Notes under the pieces: generated by a model
The model's database searches: none
The model's input: the letters and a program-made list of their open reading frames with translations, nothing else
Told to the model about the DNA's origin: nothing
NCBI RefSeq assembly: GCF_004684905.1
Contig: NZ_SRJC01000003.1
Location: forward strand, 1-64,000
From: Halobacillus salinus
GTDB taxonomy: Bacteria; Bacillota; Bacilli; Bacillales; Halobacillaceae
Length of the DNA stretch: 64,000 nucleotides
Reading direction: 5' to 3'
Shown here: positions 61,877 through 64,000 of the stretch, one piece after another
Numbering within the stretch: position 1 is the first letter of the stretch
How the letters are laid out: each line of letters begins with the position of its first letter
Translations under genes and position numbers: made by a program

Positions 61877-62689
61877 TCATCCTATTCCTTGCCAGATTAA
61901 ACGAATACCAATTAAAATGAGTAGAACTCGTAACACCCACTCGACCAGATGACCATTCAGTTTACGATTCACTTTCGCCCCGAGCATTCCTCCAACATAA
62001 GCTCCTGGGATGAAGTAGAGTGTATGTGCCCACTCTACATGCCCTAATAGGATATGCATACCGGAGCTTGAAATACTCGCAAAGAATATCATGAACATAG
62101 AGGTAGCCGTAGCAATATGAGGCGGTATACTGAACAACAAAATCATTGCAGGTGTCAGTAGTGAACCTCCTCCAATTCCTAGAAGACCAGAGAGCAACCC
62201 GACGACAAAGGAAAGCAAAAAGCCGACGACAATCGGCATGTGATAAGTGTAGATCTCTCCGTTCAGTTCCTTTTCCCTTTTGATTCCACTCTTGAACAAA
62301 GGAGAACCGGCTTCTCGTCTCGGTAAAAAGAATAAAGCAGATACGAAAATCATAATGATTCCGAATACCAAGGAGTACCCGTCCGTTTTGAAAAACTGAT
62401 TTAACCATGCCCCTACTACTCCGCCAGGGACACTACCCACTAGAAAAAGATACCCGATCTTTTTATCGACGCGGTCATGTTTCAAGTATGATAATGCTGA
62501 AGAGAGGCCGGTAAATATCATGACGACAAGCGAAATGCCGACAATAGATTGTGGATTGACCCAATCAAACTGAGGGAACCGCTCTCCCAAAAAGAGCAAC
62601 ACAGGGACCAGGATCACTCCGCCGCCTAAACCGGCAATGCTGCCTACGAATGCTGTAAGAACACCTATTAAAAACATCAATATAGCCAT
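61877..62689 (-). CDS. yunE: TauE/SafE-family membrane permease YunE
   Basis: 270 residues from the ATG at 62689, eight membrane helices. The family repeats are GSIAGLGGGVILVPVLLF and GLLGIGGGSLLTPAMILLF. Members export or import sulfur-containing or organic anions; substrate unknown. First gene of yunE-yunD-HD-GYP-yunB. Confidence 0.88.
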   Translation of the reverse strand: MAILMFLIGVLTAFVGSIAGLGGGVILVPVLLFLGERFPQFDWVNPQSIVGISLVVMIFTGLSSALSYLKHDRVDKKIGYLFLVGSVPGGVVGAWLNQFFKTDGYSLVFGIIMIFVSALFFLPRREAGSPLFKSGIKREKELNGEIYTYHMPIVVGFLLSFVVGLLSGLLGIGGGSLLTPAMILLFSIPPHIATATSMFMIFFASISSSGMHILLGHVEWAHTLYFIPGAYVGGMLGAKVNRKLNGHLVEWVLRVLLILIGIRLIWQGIG

Positions 62690-62783
62690 ACAGAACAACC
62701 CTTTTACTCTTTTATAGATAATACTATATTATCATGATTCCTATTCATAAAACATCAACCCAAAGTAAAGGTCTCTTATTCGC

Positions 62784-62829
62784 CAAAAAAAGAGTAACAA
62801 GGTCGCTAGTGCGATCTTGTTACTCTTTA
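62784..62829 (-). terminator. Terminator of the suf operon
   Basis: A near-perfect long stem AAAGAGTAACAAGATCGC/GCGACCTTGTTACTCTTT (one mismatch), then TTTT on the minus strand, 17 bp beyond sufB. Confidence 0.93.
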
Positions 62830-62845
62830 CTTAAATAGTAAGAAA

Positions 62846-64000
62846 TTAGCCGATAGAACCTTCCATTTCGAATTTGATCAGACGGTTCATTTCTACTGCA
62901 TATTCCATAGGAAGTTCTTTCGTGAACGGCTCAATGAAGCCCATTACGATCATTTCTGTTGCTTCTTCTTCAGAAATACCGCGGCTCATCAAGTAGAACA
63001 GCTGCTCTTCAGACACTTTAGAGACTTTCGCCTCGTGCTCAAGAGAGATATTCTCGTTCATGATTTCGTTATATGGGATCGTATCAGATGTTGACTGATT
63101 ATCCATAATCAATGTGTCACACTCTACGTTTGAGCGAGCACCTTCTGCTTTACGTCCAAACTGGACGATACCACGGTACGTTACTTTACCACCGTGTTTA
63201 GAGATGGATTTAGAAACGATTGTGGATGACGTATTCGGAGCCAAGTGGTGCATCTTCGCACCAGCATCTTGGTGTTGTCCTTTACCAGCAAGCGCGATGG
63301 AAAGCGTCATACCACGTGCTCCCTCTCCTTTAAGAAGGACAGCAGGGTACTTCATCGTCAGCTTAGAACCAAGGTTACCGTCAACCCATTCCATAGTGGC
63401 ATTAGACTCTGCTACCGCACGTTTCGTTACTAGGTTATACACATTGTTCGCCCAGTTCTGAATCGTCGTATAACGGCAGTATGCATTGTCTTTAACGAAA
63501 ATTTCAACTACCGCACTGTGAAGAGAGCTGGAAGAGTACGTTGGTGCTGTACAACCTTCAACATAGTGTACAGAAGAACCTTCATCCGCGATGATCAACG
63601 TACGCTCGAACTGACCCATGTTCTCAGAGTTAATACGGAAGTACGCTTGAAGTGGCGTCTCCACTTTCGTATCTTTCGGTACGTAGATGAAGGAACCACC
63701 AGACCATACCGCCGAGTTCAGTGCTGCGAACTTGTTATCAGACGGAGGAATCACTTTACCAAAATACTCACGGAATAGCTCCTCGTCTTCCTTCAGGGCA
63801 GAATCCGTATCCTTAAAGATTACGCCTAGATCTTCTAAATCTTTTTCCATGTTGTGATAAACCACTTCAGATTCGTACTGAGCGGACACACCGGAAAGAT
63901 ACTTCTGTTCTGCTTCCGGGATACCAAGTCGATCGAACGTGTTTTTGATTTCTTCCGGCACTTCATCCCAAGAACGTTCAGAACGTTCAGATGGCTTTAC
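62846..64000 (-). CDS. sufB: Fe-S cluster assembly scaffold SufB (5' end outside the window)
   Basis: 384 C-terminal residues of an expected 465; the frame is open to the right edge ([16 protein letters not shown]...), so the apparent start at 63961 is internal. Landmarks are [31 protein letters not shown] with the cluster-related Cys, and [11 protein letters not shown]. With SufC and SufD it builds Fe-S clusters. In Bacillus it is the last gene of sufCDSUB, consistent with the terminator that follows. Confidence 0.96.
   Translation of the reverse strand, partial: VKPSERSERSWDEVPEEIKNTFDRLGIPEAEQKYLSGVSAQYESEVVYHNMEKDLEDLGVIFKDTDSALKEDEELFREYFGKVIPPSDNKFAALNSAVWSGGSFIYVPKDTKVETPLQAYFRINSENMGQFERTLIIADEGSSVHYVEGCTAPTYSSSSLHSAVVEIFVKDNAYCRYTTIQNWANNVYNLVTKRAVAESNATMEWVDGNLGSKLTMKYPAVLLKGEGARGMTLSIALAGKGQHQDAGAKMHHLAPNTSSTIVSKSISKHGGKVTYRGIVQFGRKAEGARSNVECDTLIMDNQSTSDTIPYNEIMNENISLEHEAKVSKVSEEQLFYLMSRGISEEEATEMIVMGFIEPFTKELPMEYAVEMNRLIKFEMEGSIG

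Overview
The window is chromosomal DNA from a Gram-positive, endospore-forming Bacillaceae. Gene order follows several Bacillus subtilis blocks (ytw-leuS-ytq-ytp-metK-pckA-men, yug, yui-yum-yut-yun-suf). RNA control is Firmicutes-style: a T-box plus SAM, FMN and lysine riboswitches. Sporulation genes (lytH, yunB, a YhcN/YlaJ lipoprotein) are present. The 16S 5' segment and the acidic secreted proteins suggest a halophilic or moderately halophilic genus near Halobacillus, Pontibacillus or Thalassobacillus; that genus-level guess is inference.

Layout. 1-620: 5' end of a 16S rRNA gene on the minus strand with its leader and two tandem promoters. 621-4110: rhodanese genes and leuS with a leucine T-box. 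4176-12404: a 41-residue basic peptide, mnmM, ytpB/ytpA, ytoA, metK behind a SAM riboswitch, pckA with a candidate CcpN operator, ytkD and a lipoprotein. 12565-12689: first copy of a dispersed structured repeat. 12762-20528: the menaquinone operon menF-menD-menH-menB-menE-menC plus a small unknown gene, divergent from menA, which is followed by a hotdog thioesterase that may supply the missing MenI step. 22263-31471: a cysteine-free TraR/DksA-like protein, ribU with an FMN riboswitch, an M42 peptidase, and the yug block (K+ channel, yugN, pgi, alcohol dehydrogenase, yuzA, yugI) plus an XRE regulator. 31663-37531: a C-S lyase, second copy of the dispersed repeat, a Cu/Zn SOD lipoprotein, kapB, and a degenerate HD-GYP gene next to khtT-khtU. 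37662-44483: deoD, pepA, yuiD, yuiC, yuiB and the divergent yumB/yumC pair with a candidate Rex operator. 44513-44772: a degenerate tandem repeat with an exact 52-nt period. 44813-54617: Fe-S, yut and sporulation genes. 54653-58500: an NSS transporter with a 34-residue partner, and an NhaC-family transporter under a lysine riboswitch (a lysine-uptake candidate). 58510-62689: yunB, a canonical HD-GYP, yunD, yunE. 62846-64000: sufB, running off the window.

How it fits together. Most genes are housekeeping: menaquinone and electron input (men, YumB, YumC), Fe-S assembly (SufB, YutM, YutI), gluconeogenesis (pckA, pgi), methionine/SAM and riboflavin supply, and ion homeostasis (YugO, KhtTU, Na+-coupled transporters). 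I see no insertion sequence, prophage, CRISPR array or defence island. The least explained elements are non-coding or very small: the dispersed hairpin repeat, the 52-nt tandem repeat, ribosome-binding sites buried in hairpins, and three small genes of 34, 41 and 59 codons.
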